Shown: in pieces, positions 24,808 through 35,725 of the stretch
Layout: each line of letters starts with the position of its first letter
Numbering within the stretch: position 1 is the stretch's first letter
Source: Arenimonas sp049195245
Lineage (GTDB): Bacteria; Pseudomonadota; Gammaproteobacteria; Xanthomonadales; Xanthomonadaceae
Direction: 5' to 3'
Length of the DNA stretch: 64,000 nt
Assembly: GCF_049195245.1 (NCBI RefSeq)
Contig: NZ_JBMIRR010000027.1
Location: 558,001-622,000, forward strand
Program-made: the position numbers and the translations under genes
The notes under the pieces: model-generated
What the model saw: only the letters and a program-made list of their open reading frames with translations
The model's database searches: none
What the model was told of the DNA's origin: nothing

Positions 24808-26376
24808 TCAGCGCTTGTCGGGCGCGTCTTCCTTGAACTCCGGCATCTCCGGCGCATCAAGCTGCTCCTGGCCCTTGTTGAGGCGGGAGTGGCTCATGCC
24901 GTAGAGGAAGTAGAGCGCGATGGCGCCCAGCACGTACCAGGCGAAGAACACCAGCACGCGCTTCTCGACCGTGAAGATCAGCGCGAAGCAGGCCACGATG
25001 CCCAGCAGCGGCAGCACCGGATACAGCGGCACGCGGAAACCGCGGGGGATGCCCGGGTGGGTGCGGCGCAGCCACACCACGGCCAGGCAGACGATGCCGA
25101 ACGCGGCCAGGGTGCCGACCGAGGTCATGTCGCCCAGGGTGTTGATGTCGAAGAAGGCGGCGGCGATCGCGGTCAGCAGGCCGACCAGGATGGTGTTGAC
25201 CCACGGGGTGCGGAACTTCGAATGCACCTTGGCGAACACCGCCGGCAGCAGGCCGTCGCGCGCCATCGTGTAGAAGATGCGGGTCTGGCCATACATCAGC
25301 ACCAGCACCACCGAGGTCAGGCCCACGATGGCGCCCACCTTGATGATCTTGGCGAACCAGCCCCAGCTCGGGCCCAGCGCGTCGACCGCAACCGCGACCG
25401 GATCCGGCACGTTAAGGAACTTGTAGTTGACGACCATCGTCATGACGATGGAAACCAGGATGTAGAGCACCGTGCACACCACCAGCGAACCGATGATGCC
25501 GATCGGCATGTCCTTCTTCGGGTTCTTGGCCTCCTGGCCGGCCGTGGAAACGGCCTCGAAACCGATGTAGGCGAAGAACACGATGGATGCGGCACGCAGG
25601 ATGCCGCCCCAGCCGAATTCGCCATCCTCGCCGGTGGGCTCGGGGATGAACGGGGTCCAGTTGGACTTGAGCGAATCGTAGTTCTGGATGACGTACCAGC
25701 CCACCACCAAGATGAAGGCGATGATCACCGTCATCTTCACCGCGACGATGAGGTTGTTGACCTTCGCGCTCTCCGAGACACCCACGACCAGCAGGCCGGC
25801 CAGCGCCACGCAGATCAGGAAGGCCGGCAGGTTGAACAGCGTGGTCACGGCGGTGCCGTCGGCGTTGAGCACGGCGGCGCCGTTGCGCACCAGGGCGTGG
25901 CCGTAGGGACCGGTTAGTTCGGGCGGGATGACCAGGCCGTAGTCACCCAGCAGGCTGACCACGTATCCGGACCATCCGACCGCGACCACCGACGCGGCCA
26001 GGCCGTATTCGAGCAGCAGCAGGGCGCCCATGATCCAGGCGGCGAATTCACCGATGGTGGTGTAGCTGTAGGTGTAGGCCGAGCCGGAGACGGGCAGGGT
26101 GGAGGAAAGTTCGGCGTAGCACAGGCCGGCCAGGGCGCACACCGCGCCGGCGATCAGGAAGGACAGCAGCACCGCCGGACCCGCATGCAGTGCCGCGGCA
26201 TTGCCGGTGCGCACGAAAATGCCGGCGCCGATGATGCAGCCGATGCCCAGGAAAACGAGGTTCCAGGGGCCCAGCGTACGCTTGAGCTGGCTGTTTTCGG
26301 TTTCCCGCTGCACCTGCTCCACGCTCTTGCGGAGCAACAGGCGGGCGACGAAACCCCGGTTGGACGTGCTGGCCAT
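24808..26376 (-). CDS. APC-family amino acid permease (cationic amino acid transporter type)
   Basis: The 522-aa membrane protein has about 12-14 helices. LGIGCIIGAGIFVRTG is the first-helix substrate motif, and FFAYIGFEAVSTAGQEAKNP matches the YfnA/CAT subgroup. I start at ATG 26376, with GGGGAG about 8 bp upstream on the coding strand; a TTG one codon earlier is less likely. The C-terminus is cytoplasmic and acidic. Its start faces the Nudix gene across a divergent 182-bp intergenic region. Confidence 0.88.
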   Translation of the reverse strand: MASTSNRGFVARLLLRKSVEQVQRETENSQLKRTLGPWNLVFLGIGCIIGAGIFVRTGNAAALHAGPAVLLSFLIAGAVCALAGLCYAELSSTLPVSGSAYTYSYTTIGEFAAWIMGALLLLEYGLAASVVAVGWSGYVVSLLGDYGLVIPPELTGPYGHALVRNGAAVLNADGTAVTTLFNLPAFLICVALAGLLVVGVSESAKVNNLIVAVKMTVIIAFILVVGWYVIQNYDSLKSNWTPFIPEPTGEDGEFGWGGILRAASIVFFAYIGFEAVSTAGQEAKNPKKDMPIGIIGSLVVCTVLYILVSIVMTMVVNYKFLNVPDPVAVAVDALGPSWGWFAKIIKVGAIVGLTSVVLVLMYGQTRIFYTMARDGLLPAVFAKVHSKFRTPWVNTILVGLLTAIAAAFFDINTLGDMTSVGTLAAFGIVCLAVVWLRRTHPGIPRGFRVPLYPVLPLLGIVACFALIFTVEKRVLVFFAWYVLGAIALYFLYGMSHSRLNKGQEQLDAPEMPEFKEDAPDKR

Positions 26377-26558
26377 CAATCTCTCCCCTTGAATTTCTTG
26401 TACCGGACCGGGTGCCCGAGGGGCTTTGATCCGAATTTTTGGCCACGACCGGCGGGTCGCGGGCGGCGGCTAACCTTAGCCCAGCAGGCGGAGAGCCACA
26501 AGCCAGCCGCAGGGCCGGTTTCAAGGCTAAGCTCTGCGCCTTGCGACGGTGGACGACG

Positions 26559-27113
26559 ATGCCTGAACCTGATTTCGACCTCGCCCGCGCCCTTGAGGCC
26601 TACGGTCATCGCTACCCCTCCGAAGCGGAGGCGCAGGACGTGTTCAGCCTGTTCCTGGCCAGCCCGGGCGCGCTGTTCGAACGCAGCCACCCGCCCGGAC
26701 ATTTCACCGGCTCGGCCTGGCTGGTCAGCGCCGACGGGCAGCGCGTGCTGCTCACCCACCACCGCAAGCTGGGCCGCTGGTTGCAGTTGGGCGGGCATGC
26801 CGATGGCGACCCGGACCTCGCCAGCGTCGCCTTGCGCGAAGCGGAGGAAGAGTCGGGGCTGGACGCGCTGGTGGTCGATCCGGCCATCTTCGACATTGAC
26901 CGGCATGCGATCCCGGCCCGCGGACACGAGCCGGAACACTGGCACTACGACGTGCGCTTCGTGGTGCGCGCCACGGGCAACGAAGCCTTCGCGGTCAGCG
27001 AGGAATCGCTGGCGCTGGCCTGGAAGCCGATCGCCGACATCGCTGCCGATCCGGGCTCGGATGATTCGCTGCGGCGGATGGCGATGAAGTGGCTGTCCCG
27101 CGGACGGTCGTAA
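26559..27113 (+). CDS. Nudix hydrolase
   Basis: The 184-aa product contains a Nudix box GGHADGDPDLASVALREAEEESGL-type segment (written with gaps: G-x5-P-x7-REAEEESG). The REUxEExG core that binds the metals is intact, while the first Glu of the canonical box is Pro, as in a subgroup with GGHxDGD. The substrate, a nucleoside diphosphate derivative, cannot be read from sequence. ATG 26559 is chosen because the longer frame upstream crosses the divergent promoter region. It converges on efpL with 5 bp between the genes. Confidence 0.85.
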   Translation: MPEPDFDLARALEAYGHRYPSEAEAQDVFSLFLASPGALFERSHPPGHFTGSAWLVSADGQRVLLTHHRKLGRWLQLGGHADGDPDLASVALREAEEESGLDALVVDPAIFDIDRHAIPARGHEPEHWHYDVRFVVRATGNEAFAVSEESLALAWKPIADIAADPGSDDSLRRMAMKWLSRGRS

Positions 27114-27118
27114 GCGGA

Positions 27119-27682
27119 TCAGACGCGGCCGTTGAACTCGCCCGTGGCGGTGCTGACCCAGATTTTTTCACCGTTGGTGATGTACTCGGGCACCATGATT
27201 TCCAGGCCGGTGTTGAGCTTGGCCGGCTTGGGCCGCTTGGTGGCGGTGCCGCCCTTGAGCTCGGGCGGGGTTTCCACCACTTCCAGCGCCACGCTAGGCG
27301 GCAGCTGCACGGCCACCGGCGCGTCCTCGATCAGCTGGATGTAGCAGCCTTCCAGGCCTTCGGTGATGTAGCCGGCATCGTCGCCCACCACGTCGGCGTC
27401 GAGCTGGTAGGGCGTGTAGTCCTCGGCGTCGAGGAACACGAAGGCGTCGCCGTCCTTGTACGAATACGTGCACATGCGCCGGCTGAGCTCGACCTCGCGC
27501 AGCTCGTCGTCGGCGCCGCAGCTGAGGTCGTACTTCACGCCGCCCGGCACGCTGTACAGCGTGAAGCGGAACTTGACGTTGCCGCCGCGGCCCTGCGGCG
27601 AGCTGCGCTCGATGTCGCGCACCTGGTAGACGGTGCCGTTGTGCTCGATGACGTTGCCTTTCTTGATCTCGCCAGCTTTCAT
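27119..27682 (-). CDS. efpL: Elongation factor P-like protein EfpL (YeiP)
   Basis: Three-domain EF-P paralogue of 187 aa. The N-terminus MKAGEIKKGNVIEHNG and the loop segment RSSPQGRGGN match YeiP/EfpL rather than EF-P, with an Arg at the loop where EF-P has the modified Lys. DAEDYTPYQLD and the C-terminal STGLxxxVPEYxxxGEKIWV-type segment (here LNTGLEIMVPEYITNGEKIW) are conserved. It binds the ribosome and relieves stalling at proline-containing and related motifs. The gene converges with the Nudix gene. Confidence 0.93.
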   Translation of the reverse strand: MKAGEIKKGNVIEHNGTVYQVRDIERSSPQGRGGNVKFRFTLYSVPGGVKYDLSCGADDELREVELSRRMCTYSYKDGDAFVFLDAEDYTPYQLDADVVGDDAGYITEGLEGCYIQLIEDAPVAVQLPPSVALEVVETPPELKGGTATKRPKPAKLNTGLEIMVPEYITNGEKIWVSTATGEFNGRV

Positions 27683-27773
27683 GGTCTTTCCATCGTTGTC
27701 TTGCGGAGGCCCCGGGGGCCGATGAAGGTGTCGCAGGGCGCGCCGGGCCTGCCGGCCCGAGGCGAACGGCGGT

Positions 27774-28544
27774 TTACTTGGGCGCGAGGCGCACGGCGCC
27801 GTCCAGGCGGATGGTCTCGCCGTTGAGGTAGGGGCTGCCGAGGATGTACGCCACCAGGTCGGCGAACTCCGAAGGCTGGCCCAGGCGCGAGGGGAAGGGG
27901 ATCGAGGCGCTGAGCGACTGCTGCACGGCCTCGGGCATGCCGTCCACCATCGGGGTCCAGAAGATGCCGGGCGCGATGGTGTTCACGCGTATGCCGAAGC
28001 GCGCCAGTTCACGCGCCATCGGCAGCGTCATCGCGACCACGCCACCCTTGGAGGCGGAGTACGCGGCCTGGCCGATCTGGCCCTCGTAGGCGGCGATGCT
28101 GGCGGTGTTGATGATCGCGCCGCGCTCGCCGTCGGGGCCAGGCGCGTTGTGGTGCATCAGGTCGGCCGCGGCCTTGGCCACGTTGAAGCTGCCCACCAGG
28201 TTGACCATGACCGTGGTGCTGAAGTTCTTGAGCGGCATCGGCGCGTCCTTGCCCAGCACGCGGCCGGCGCCCAGGATGCCGGCGCAGTTGATGGCGGCAT
28301 TGAGGCCGCCCATGAACTCGCGCGCCGCGGCCAGGGTGGCGGCCACGCTGCCTTCGTCGCTCACGTCGGTGCGGAAATAGCGGGCCTTGTCGGCCCCGAG
28401 CTCGGCCACGGCGGCCGCGCCCTTGTCGTCGTTGATGTCGAGCAGGGCCACCTTGGCGCCGCCGGCCACCAGCCGCTGCGCGACGGCCAGGCCGAGGCCG
28501 GAAACACCGCCGGTGATGGCGGCGCGGATGTCGGGGATGAGCAT
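27774..28544 (-). CDS. SDR-family dehydrogenase, 3-hydroxyacyl-CoA dehydrogenase type II-like
   Basis: Cytoplasmic NAD(P)-dependent short-chain dehydrogenase of 256 aa. The cofactor motif is TGGVSGLGLA (TGxxxGxG), NCAG follows (residues about 84-87), and the catalytic Ser, Tyr and Lys are in INTASIAAYEGQIGQAAYSASKGG. GRVLGKDAPMPLKNF and the C-terminal segment resemble HSD17B10-type enzymes acting in isoleucine and branched-chain fatty acid breakdown. Its place beside the leucine-catabolic genes fits such a role, though substrate cannot be proved from sequence. Confidence 0.88.
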   Translation of the reverse strand: MLIPDIRAAITGGVSGLGLAVAQRLVAGGAKVALLDINDDKGAAAVAELGADKARYFRTDVSDEGSVAATLAAAREFMGGLNAAINCAGILGAGRVLGKDAPMPLKNFSTTVMVNLVGSFNVAKAAADLMHHNAPGPDGERGAIINTASIAAYEGQIGQAAYSASKGGVVAMTLPMARELARFGIRVNTIAPGIFWTPMVDGMPEAVQQSLSASIPFPSRLGQPSEFADLVAYILGSPYLNGETIRLDGAVRLAPK

Positions 28545-28666
28545 GCGGGGGTCTCCAGGAAGACCCGCGATTCTAGCAGCGCCCTGCGGGCGGAGGCAGC
28601 CCGAGGCCCTCGGCGACCGGCCGGCCGGGCCGACCTGCGGGCGTCACGGCTGCCGCGCCGATGGCT

Positions 28667-29155
28667 TCACAGATCGAGCAGGTAGAAGCGGTTGCAGCCG
28701 AAGTGGCCGGTGCTGCCCAGCGGCCCGTCCAGCCGGCGGAAACCGGTGCGCTCGTAGAGCTTCTGGGCCGCGTCCATGCCGCGCAGCGTCTCGAGGTAAC
28801 ACTGGCGGTGGCCGAGGGTCCGTGCCGCGTCCAGGCAACGGGCCATGAGCGCCGCGCCGGCACCCAGTCCGCGCAGTTCGGGCAGGAAATACATCTTGCG
28901 CAGTTCGCAGACCCCGTCAGGCCCTCCCTCCAGCGGCGCCACGCCTCCCGCGCCGCGCACGCGACCTTCGTGTTCGACCACGAAATACGCGGCCCCGGGC
29001 CGGTCGTAGGCGGCGCACATGGCCGCCACTTCCGGATCGTGGATGGCGAAGCCCGGCCCGTTGGCGCCGAACTCGGGCATCACGGTGCGGATGATGCCGG
29101 CGACGTCGGCATCGTCGGCGGGCGTGATCGGACGGATGCGGAAGGCGGTTGTCAT
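28667..29155 (-). CDS. GNAT-family N-acetyltransferase
   Basis: The 162-aa product contains the acetyl-CoA loop ELRGLGAGAALMARCL (R/QxxGxG/A) preceded by LRKMYFLPE, and a C-terminal YERTGFRRLDGPLG typical of the fold. ATG 29155 overlaps the stop of the GGDEF-EAL gene (ATGA), so it is translated after that gene. Substrate unknown. A 122-bp gap with no further signal separates it from the SDR gene downstream. Confidence 0.85.
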   Translation of the reverse strand: MTTAFRIRPITPADDADVAGIIRTVMPEFGANGPGFAIHDPEVAAMCAAYDRPGAAYFVVEHEGRVRGAGGVAPLEGGPDGVCELRKMYFLPELRGLGAGAALMARCLDAARTLGHRQCYLETLRGMDAAQKLYERTGFRRLDGPLGSTGHFGCNRFYLLDL

Positions 29156-31743
29156 GGCGTGACGTTACACAGACCGGCCTGGCGCAGGAAGTCGCAGAAG
29201 CTGTCGGGCTCCAGCCCCGGACTGAACAGGAAGCCCTGGCCGGTGCCGATGCCCAGGCCCAGCAGGAAATCGCGCTGCGCCGGGCTTTCCACGCCTTCGG
29301 CCACCACGTCCAGGCGCAGGCCGCGGGCGATGCCGGCCACCGCCTGGCAGATGGCCACGTCGGACTCGTTGCCCGGCACGCCCTGCAGGAAGCTGTGCGC
29401 CAGCTTCAGGCCATGGATGGGCAGGCGGCGCAGGTAGTTGAGCGCGCTGTAGCCCTCGCCGAAATCATCGATGGTCAGCACCACGCCCAGCGCGCGCAGC
29501 GCCTCGAAGGTGTGCAGGGTGTCGGGCGCGTCCTCGATCAGCACGCGCTCGGTGAATTCCAGTTCCAGCGCCGAGCCGGGCAGGCCGTGGTCGCGCAGGG
29601 CGTCGCGCACCACCTGCACCAGGTCCTCGTTGAGGAACTGCCGGTAGGACACGTTCACCGCCACCCGCTCCAGCGCGAAACCCGCCGCCCGCCACGTCGC
29701 CATCTGCCGGCAGGCGGTTTCGATCACCCAGGCACCGATGCGGACGATGTCGCCGGTGGTTTCGGCGTGGCTGATGAAATGGTCGGGGCGGATCTCGCCC
29801 AGGATCGGGCTGTGCCAGCGGATCAGCGCCTCGGCGGTGCGCACGCGGCCGTCGGCCAGCGACACCAGCGGCTGGTAGACCAGCCGGAACTCCTGGTTGT
29901 CCAGCGCGCGCCGCAGCTGCGCCTCGATCTGCACGCGGTCGTGCTGCTTCTGCGCCAGCTCGGGGTTGAACACCTGCCAGGTGTTGCGGCCCCGGCGCTT
30001 GGCGTCGTACATCGCCGCGTCGGCGTTGTTGACCAGCTGCTGCACGCTGCGGCCGTGCTCGGGGTGGCGCGCCAGGCCGACGCTGGTGGTGATGGTGAAC
30101 TCCTCGCCGGCGTAGCGGAAGCTGTCGCCGAAGGCCCGCGTGATCTCGTCGGCCAGCGCCTCGCCGCGCGCGGGATCGTCGCCGGTCTGGGCCACCACCA
30201 GGAACTCGTCGCCGCCGAAACGCGCCAGGATGCCGTGCTCGCCGATGCAGCGCTCCAGCCGCCGCGCCGCGTTCACCAGCAGGTGGTCGCCGGCGCTGTG
30301 ACCCAGCAGGTCATTGACCAGCTTGAAGCGGTCCAGGTCGATGTAGATCACCGTGGTACCGGCCGGTCCGTCGCCCAGCCGCCGCTCCAGCTCGCCCAGG
30401 ATGCCGTCGCGGTTGAACAGGCCGGTGAGCGGATCGGTGCGCGCCTGGCTGCGCAGCGCCTCTTCGATCTGGCGCCGCTGGGTGATGTCCTGCAGCGTGC
30501 CGGTGATGCGGGCCGACATGGGCGCGCGGCCCTCGGACTGGCCGATCAGGCGGGCCCAGTGGCTCTCGCCGTCGGGACGCACCACCTGCACCTCCAGGTC
30601 GAAGCCGCCGCCGTCGCGGATCACGCTTTCGATCGCATCCTCGACCTGCCGGCGATGGCTGTCGGCGATCTGGGTCATCACGCCGGCCAGGGTGCGCGGC
30701 GGGTCATCGCGGCGGCCGATGATGCGCAGCGCCTCGTCGGTGAGATAGAGCCGGTTGCGCCCGCCGTCCCACTCCCAGCCGCCGATGCGCGCCAGCGCCT
30801 GCGCGCGCAGGAACAGGGCGCTGTCGCGCTTGAGTTCGGTCACGTCGGAGAACAGCGAAATGACCTGGTGCGGGGTGTCGGCACCGGGCTTGAACTGCGG
30901 CACGGAAGTGGCCGTGACCCAGGTCAGCTGCTTGCGGCGATGGTGGTAAAGGCCCAGCAGCGTGCTTTCCACCAGCTTGCCGGTGGCCAGCGCACGCACC
31001 GGCGGCATTTCGCGGAAGGAGATGGGGTAGCCGCGGTGGTCGATCACCAGCCAGTCGTCGAAACGCAGGCCGGCGGCCACGTCCAGGCCCTCGTCCAGGC
31101 CCAGGATGCGGTAGGCGGCGGGATTGGCCGACAGCACGCGGCCGTCGAAGCCCTGGAACAGCACGCCCTTGTCGATCGCCACCAGCAGCGCGTGGTAGTT
31201 GAGCTCGGCCTCGTGCCGGCGCGAGAGGTCGCGCGCCACCGCGATCACGTGCTGGTGCGGGCCGTCCTGGATGCTGGCCGAGTGCACCTCCACCGGGAAG
31301 CGGGTGCCGTCGGCGCGCATGTTGTTGACCTCGACCACGTAGGTGTCGCCGCGCGAGAGCGCGTCCATCACCGGATTCATGTGGTCTTCGGGCAGGTCCG
31401 GGTTGATCACGTGCACCAGCTGGCCGACGATCTCATCGCGCGGCCGGCGGTAGGCGCGTTCACCGGCGCGGTTGAGGTCGAGCACGCGGCCGCTGGCGTC
31501 CAGGATGCTGATGGGATCGGGCACGGCGTTGAACAGGCCGTCGTAGCGCACGCGCAGGCTGTCGGCCTCGCGCTGCAGGCCGCGCAGGCAGGCCAGCAGT
31601 TCGGACAGGAAACGGGCATCGGGCGCGGCGGCGCCGTCGATCAGCTGGCGTTCCAGGCGGTCCAGCAGCACGCGGTCACGGGCCTGCCGGTCTTCCGGCG
31701 GCGTGCCGTCCTGGCCACTGCTGGTCTGCTTGTCTGCTTGCAT
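29152..31743 (-). CDS. PAS-GGDEF-EAL cyclic di-GMP enzyme
   Basis: A cytoplasmic 863-aa protein with several PAS domains (about 70-440), a GGDEF domain with ARFGGDEF and an EAL domain. The cyclase motif is intact, but no RxxD inhibitory site precedes it (GEHG there). In the EAL domain the metal ligands are present: AEALIRW, VNVS, EFTE, IDDFG, AEGVE and QGF. The usual KIDxSF motif reads KLAHSF and the loop DDFGxGYSSL reads DDFGEGYSAL, so phosphodiesterase activity is plausible but may be altered. No membrane segment is seen. It overlaps the GNAT gene downstream. Confidence 0.9.
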   Translation of the reverse strand: MQADKQTSSGQDGTPPEDRQARDRVLLDRLERQLIDGAAAPDARFLSELLACLRGLQREADSLRVRYDGLFNAVPDPISILDASGRVLDLNRAGERAYRRPRDEIVGQLVHVINPDLPEDHMNPVMDALSRGDTYVVEVNNMRADGTRFPVEVHSASIQDGPHQHVIAVARDLSRRHEAELNYHALLVAIDKGVLFQGFDGRVLSANPAAYRILGLDEGLDVAAGLRFDDWLVIDHRGYPISFREMPPVRALATGKLVESTLLGLYHHRRKQLTWVTATSVPQFKPGADTPHQVISLFSDVTELKRDSALFLRAQALARIGGWEWDGGRNRLYLTDEALRIIGRRDDPPRTLAGVMTQIADSHRRQVEDAIESVIRDGGGFDLEVQVVRPDGESHWARLIGQSEGRAPMSARITGTLQDITQRRQIEEALRSQARTDPLTGLFNRDGILGELERRLGDGPAGTTVIYIDLDRFKLVNDLLGHSAGDHLLVNAARRLERCIGEHGILARFGGDEFLVVAQTGDDPARGEALADEITRAFGDSFRYAGEEFTITTSVGLARHPEHGRSVQQLVNNADAAMYDAKRRGRNTWQVFNPELAQKQHDRVQIEAQLRRALDNQEFRLVYQPLVSLADGRVRTAEALIRWHSPILGEIRPDHFISHAETTGDIVRIGAWVIETACRQMATWRAAGFALERVAVNVSYRQFLNEDLVQVVRDALRDHGLPGSALELEFTERVLIEDAPDTLHTFEALRALGVVLTIDDFGEGYSALNYLRRLPIHGLKLAHSFLQGVPGNESDVAICQAVAGIARGLRLDVVAEGVESPAQRDFLLGLGIGTGQGFLFSPGLEPDSFCDFLRQAGLCNVTP

Positions 31744-31806
31744 GCCTGGCTGGCGCGGGCATCCCCTGGGTTGCCCCGAGCATACACCGGCGCCGTGACC
31801 GGCCGG

Positions 31807-32700
31807 TCAGGGGCTGGCGAGGGTGACCTTGCTGCCCGGAATGCGGCCCAGCAGGGCCGACAGCCAGCGCCCGGTGTCCACCAGCGCGGGCAGGTCCACG
31901 CCGGTGGGGATGCCCAGGCCCTCGAGCATGAAGACCACGTCCTCGCTGGCAACGTTGCCGCTGGCTCCGGGTGCGTACGGGCAGCCGCCGGTCCCGGACA
32001 CGGCCGAGTCCACCACCGCCACGCCTACCTCCAGGCAGGCCAGGATGTTGGCCAGGGCCTGGCCGCGGGTGTCGTGGAAGTGGATGGCCAGTGCCGCCAT
32101 CGGCACCTCGGCCGCGACCGCGCGCAGCATGGCGCGGGCCTTGCCCGGCGTGCCGATGCCGATGGTGTCGCCCAGCGAGACTTCGTAGCAGCCGGCCGCG
32201 TGCAGGCGGCGCGCCACCCGCACCACGTCGGCCAGCGGCACCTCGCCCTGGTAGGGGCAGCCGAGCACGGTGGATACGTAGCCGCGCACGCGCACGCCGT
32301 CCGCCGCGGCACGCTCGAGCACCGGCAGGAAGCGCTCGATGCTCTCGTCGATGGAGGCGTTGATGTTCTTGCGGTTGAAGGCTTCCGACGCGGCGGTGAA
32401 CACCGCCACTTCCTCGACACCCACCGCGCGGGCGCGCTCGTAGCCCTGCAGGTTCGGCACCAGCGCCGGATAGGCGATCCCGGGCCGGCGCGTGATGCCG
32501 GCATACACTTCAGCCGCGTCCGCCAGCTGCGGCACCCATTTCGGGCTGACGAAGCTGGTGGCCTCGATGCTGCGCAGGCCGGTCGCCGACAGCCGGTCGA
32601 TCAGTTCGATCTTGGCGGCGGCCGGGATCATCGTCTTTTCGTTCTGCAGCCCGTCGCGCGGGCCCACCTCGACGATGCGGACGGCGGACGGCTGGCTCAC
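31807..32700 (-). CDS. liuE: Hydroxymethylglutaryl-CoA lyase
   Basis: TIM-barrel lyase (also called MvaB/HmgL) cleaving HMG-CoA to acetyl-CoA and acetoacetate, the last step of the leucine route; 297 aa. The N-terminal EVGPRDGLQNE, the metal-site HFHDTRGQ, and the active-site loop SGTGGCPYAPGASGN with its catalytic Cys are present. The start is GTG 32700 in a GTGA overlap with the upstream lipoprotein gene; the longer open frame lies inside that gene. No CoA-transferase for the acetoacetate product is in the window. Confidence 0.94.
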   Translation of the reverse strand: MSQPSAVRIVEVGPRDGLQNEKTMIPAAAKIELIDRLSATGLRSIEATSFVSPKWVPQLADAAEVYAGITRRPGIAYPALVPNLQGYERARAVGVEEVAVFTAASEAFNRKNINASIDESIERFLPVLERAAADGVRVRGYVSTVLGCPYQGEVPLADVVRVARRLHAAGCYEVSLGDTIGIGTPGKARAMLRAVAAEVPMAALAIHFHDTRGQALANILACLEVGVAVVDSAVSGTGGCPYAPGASGNVASEDVVFMLEGLGIPTGVDLPALVDTGRWLSALLGRIPGSKVTLASP

Positions 32701-33280
32701 CGTGCGGTCTCCGTGGCACGCCGGAACTGTGCGGGCTCGGCCTTGAAGAAACCGGGCCGGTCCAGCACGGCCGGGTCGGCCTCGCCGGTAAGGCGGTTGA
32801 ACAGCCGACTGTCGCGCGAGATCACTTCGCCGGTGAGCTCGTTGTCGATGATCGCGTGGGCGATGAGCTTGTCGTCGGTGGTCCACAGTGACAGCACCCC
32901 GCCTTCGATGGCATAGCGCATCAGGTAGACGTCGCCGGCGGGCGGCACGTGCGCCTCCTCGAAGCGGGTATGCACCCAGCGCGCGTCCACCCAGGCGTAG
33001 CGGTGGCTGCCGTGGCGGCCCACGTGTGCCTGCACGCCGTCGCCGCGCTTGAGCCCTTCGGGCTTGCGCTCGTCCACGTGCAGCCGGCAGCGTGCATCGA
33101 TGCGCAGGATGACCTCACCCACGTCCTCGGGGTCCTCGTCCTGCGACAGCCAGGTGCCGGCCAGCGCGGGGTCGCAGCCGGCATCGGCCACCGGTGCCGC
33201 CCGGAAGGTGGTGCCCTGGCAGGCGCACAGCAGCAGGGCGACCAGTGCGGCCGCAGGCAGTCGCAGGGGCGTGGCAGGGT

Positions 33281-33284
<4 letters not shown>
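32697..33284 (-). CDS. Lipoprotein of unknown function in the liu cluster
   Basis: The 195-aa product starts with a lipoprotein signal (LVALLLCACQG, probable lipidated Cys in LCAC) and a mature beta-rich domain with GTWLSQDEDPEDVGEVILRID and a C-terminal DNELTGEVISRDSRLFNRL. I do not recognise a family. It overlaps liuD upstream (stop/ATGA) and liuE downstream (GTGA), so it is translated as part of the leucine-catabolic operon even though it must act at the cell envelope. Confidence 0.75.
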
Positions 33285-35280
<1,996 letters not shown>

Positions 35281-35281
<1 letters not shown>

Positions 35282-35709
35282 TATTTTTTGGCCACGGATT
35301 TGCGCGGATGGTCACGGATAGAGCGGTCGGAAAGGATGCGGCGTTTAAACTGGGGCCGGGGGCCAAAATTCAGCAGCAGGCCCACCACCAGTCCCGATGC
35401 CTTCAGGTAGTTGATCAGCTGGGCATCGTGACCCGGTGCCAGGGTGGAAGCGGCCTTGATTTCGACCATCATCCTGCCTTCAACCAGTAAGTCCGCCCGG
35501 TATTCGCCGACGACACGGCCACGGTATCGCACTTGAATGCCTGCCTGTTGAACTACCGCCAAACCGGCCTCCCTCAGCGCAATCGCCATGGAGTTCTCGT
35601 ACACGGATTCCAGAAACCCCGGCCCAAGCTCGTTGTACACATCGAAAAACGCGCCAATGACCGCATCCGACAATGCCCCTTCGACCAATCCGCCCTTATC
35701 CGCGTCCAT
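35281..35709 (-). CDS. GxxExxY family protein
   Basis: The 142-aa product carries the defining GPGFLESVYENS (GxxExxY), followed by IQVRYRGRVVGEYRADLLVEGRMMVEIKA-type strands that resemble a PDDEXK nuclease core (D in EYRADLL, ExK in VEIKA), here cited in pieces. GxxExxY proteins are an uncharacterised family often present in several copies per genome. Its first codons (MDADKGGL) and last codons (RKSVAKK) are encoded by the two terminal inverted repeats of a 436-bp element. It sits between liuC and liuD on the same strand. Confidence 0.85.
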
Positions 35710-35725
35710 CCGCGAAAATCCGTGG
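35290..35725. mobile_element. 436-bp inverted-repeat element carrying the GxxExxY gene
   Basis: The left end (35290-35323: GGCCACGGATTTGCGCGGAT...) and the right end (35686-35725, read on the other strand: GCCACGGATTTTCGCGGATG...) are imperfect inverted repeats of about 30 bp. The whole interior is the GxxExxY gene. One end touches the liuC stop codon, the other lies 8 bp from the liuD start codon. The 140-bp element at 20224-20363 has the same ends. No transposase is encoded, so any mobility must be supplied in trans or by the GxxExxY protein (inference). Confidence 0.7.

Noticed and set aside
29149..32916. Open plus-strand frame of 1255 codons opposite the GGDEF-EAL and HMG-CoA lyase genes
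   Set aside because: The same antisense artefact; both minus-strand genes have clear motifs and overlapping starts and stops.
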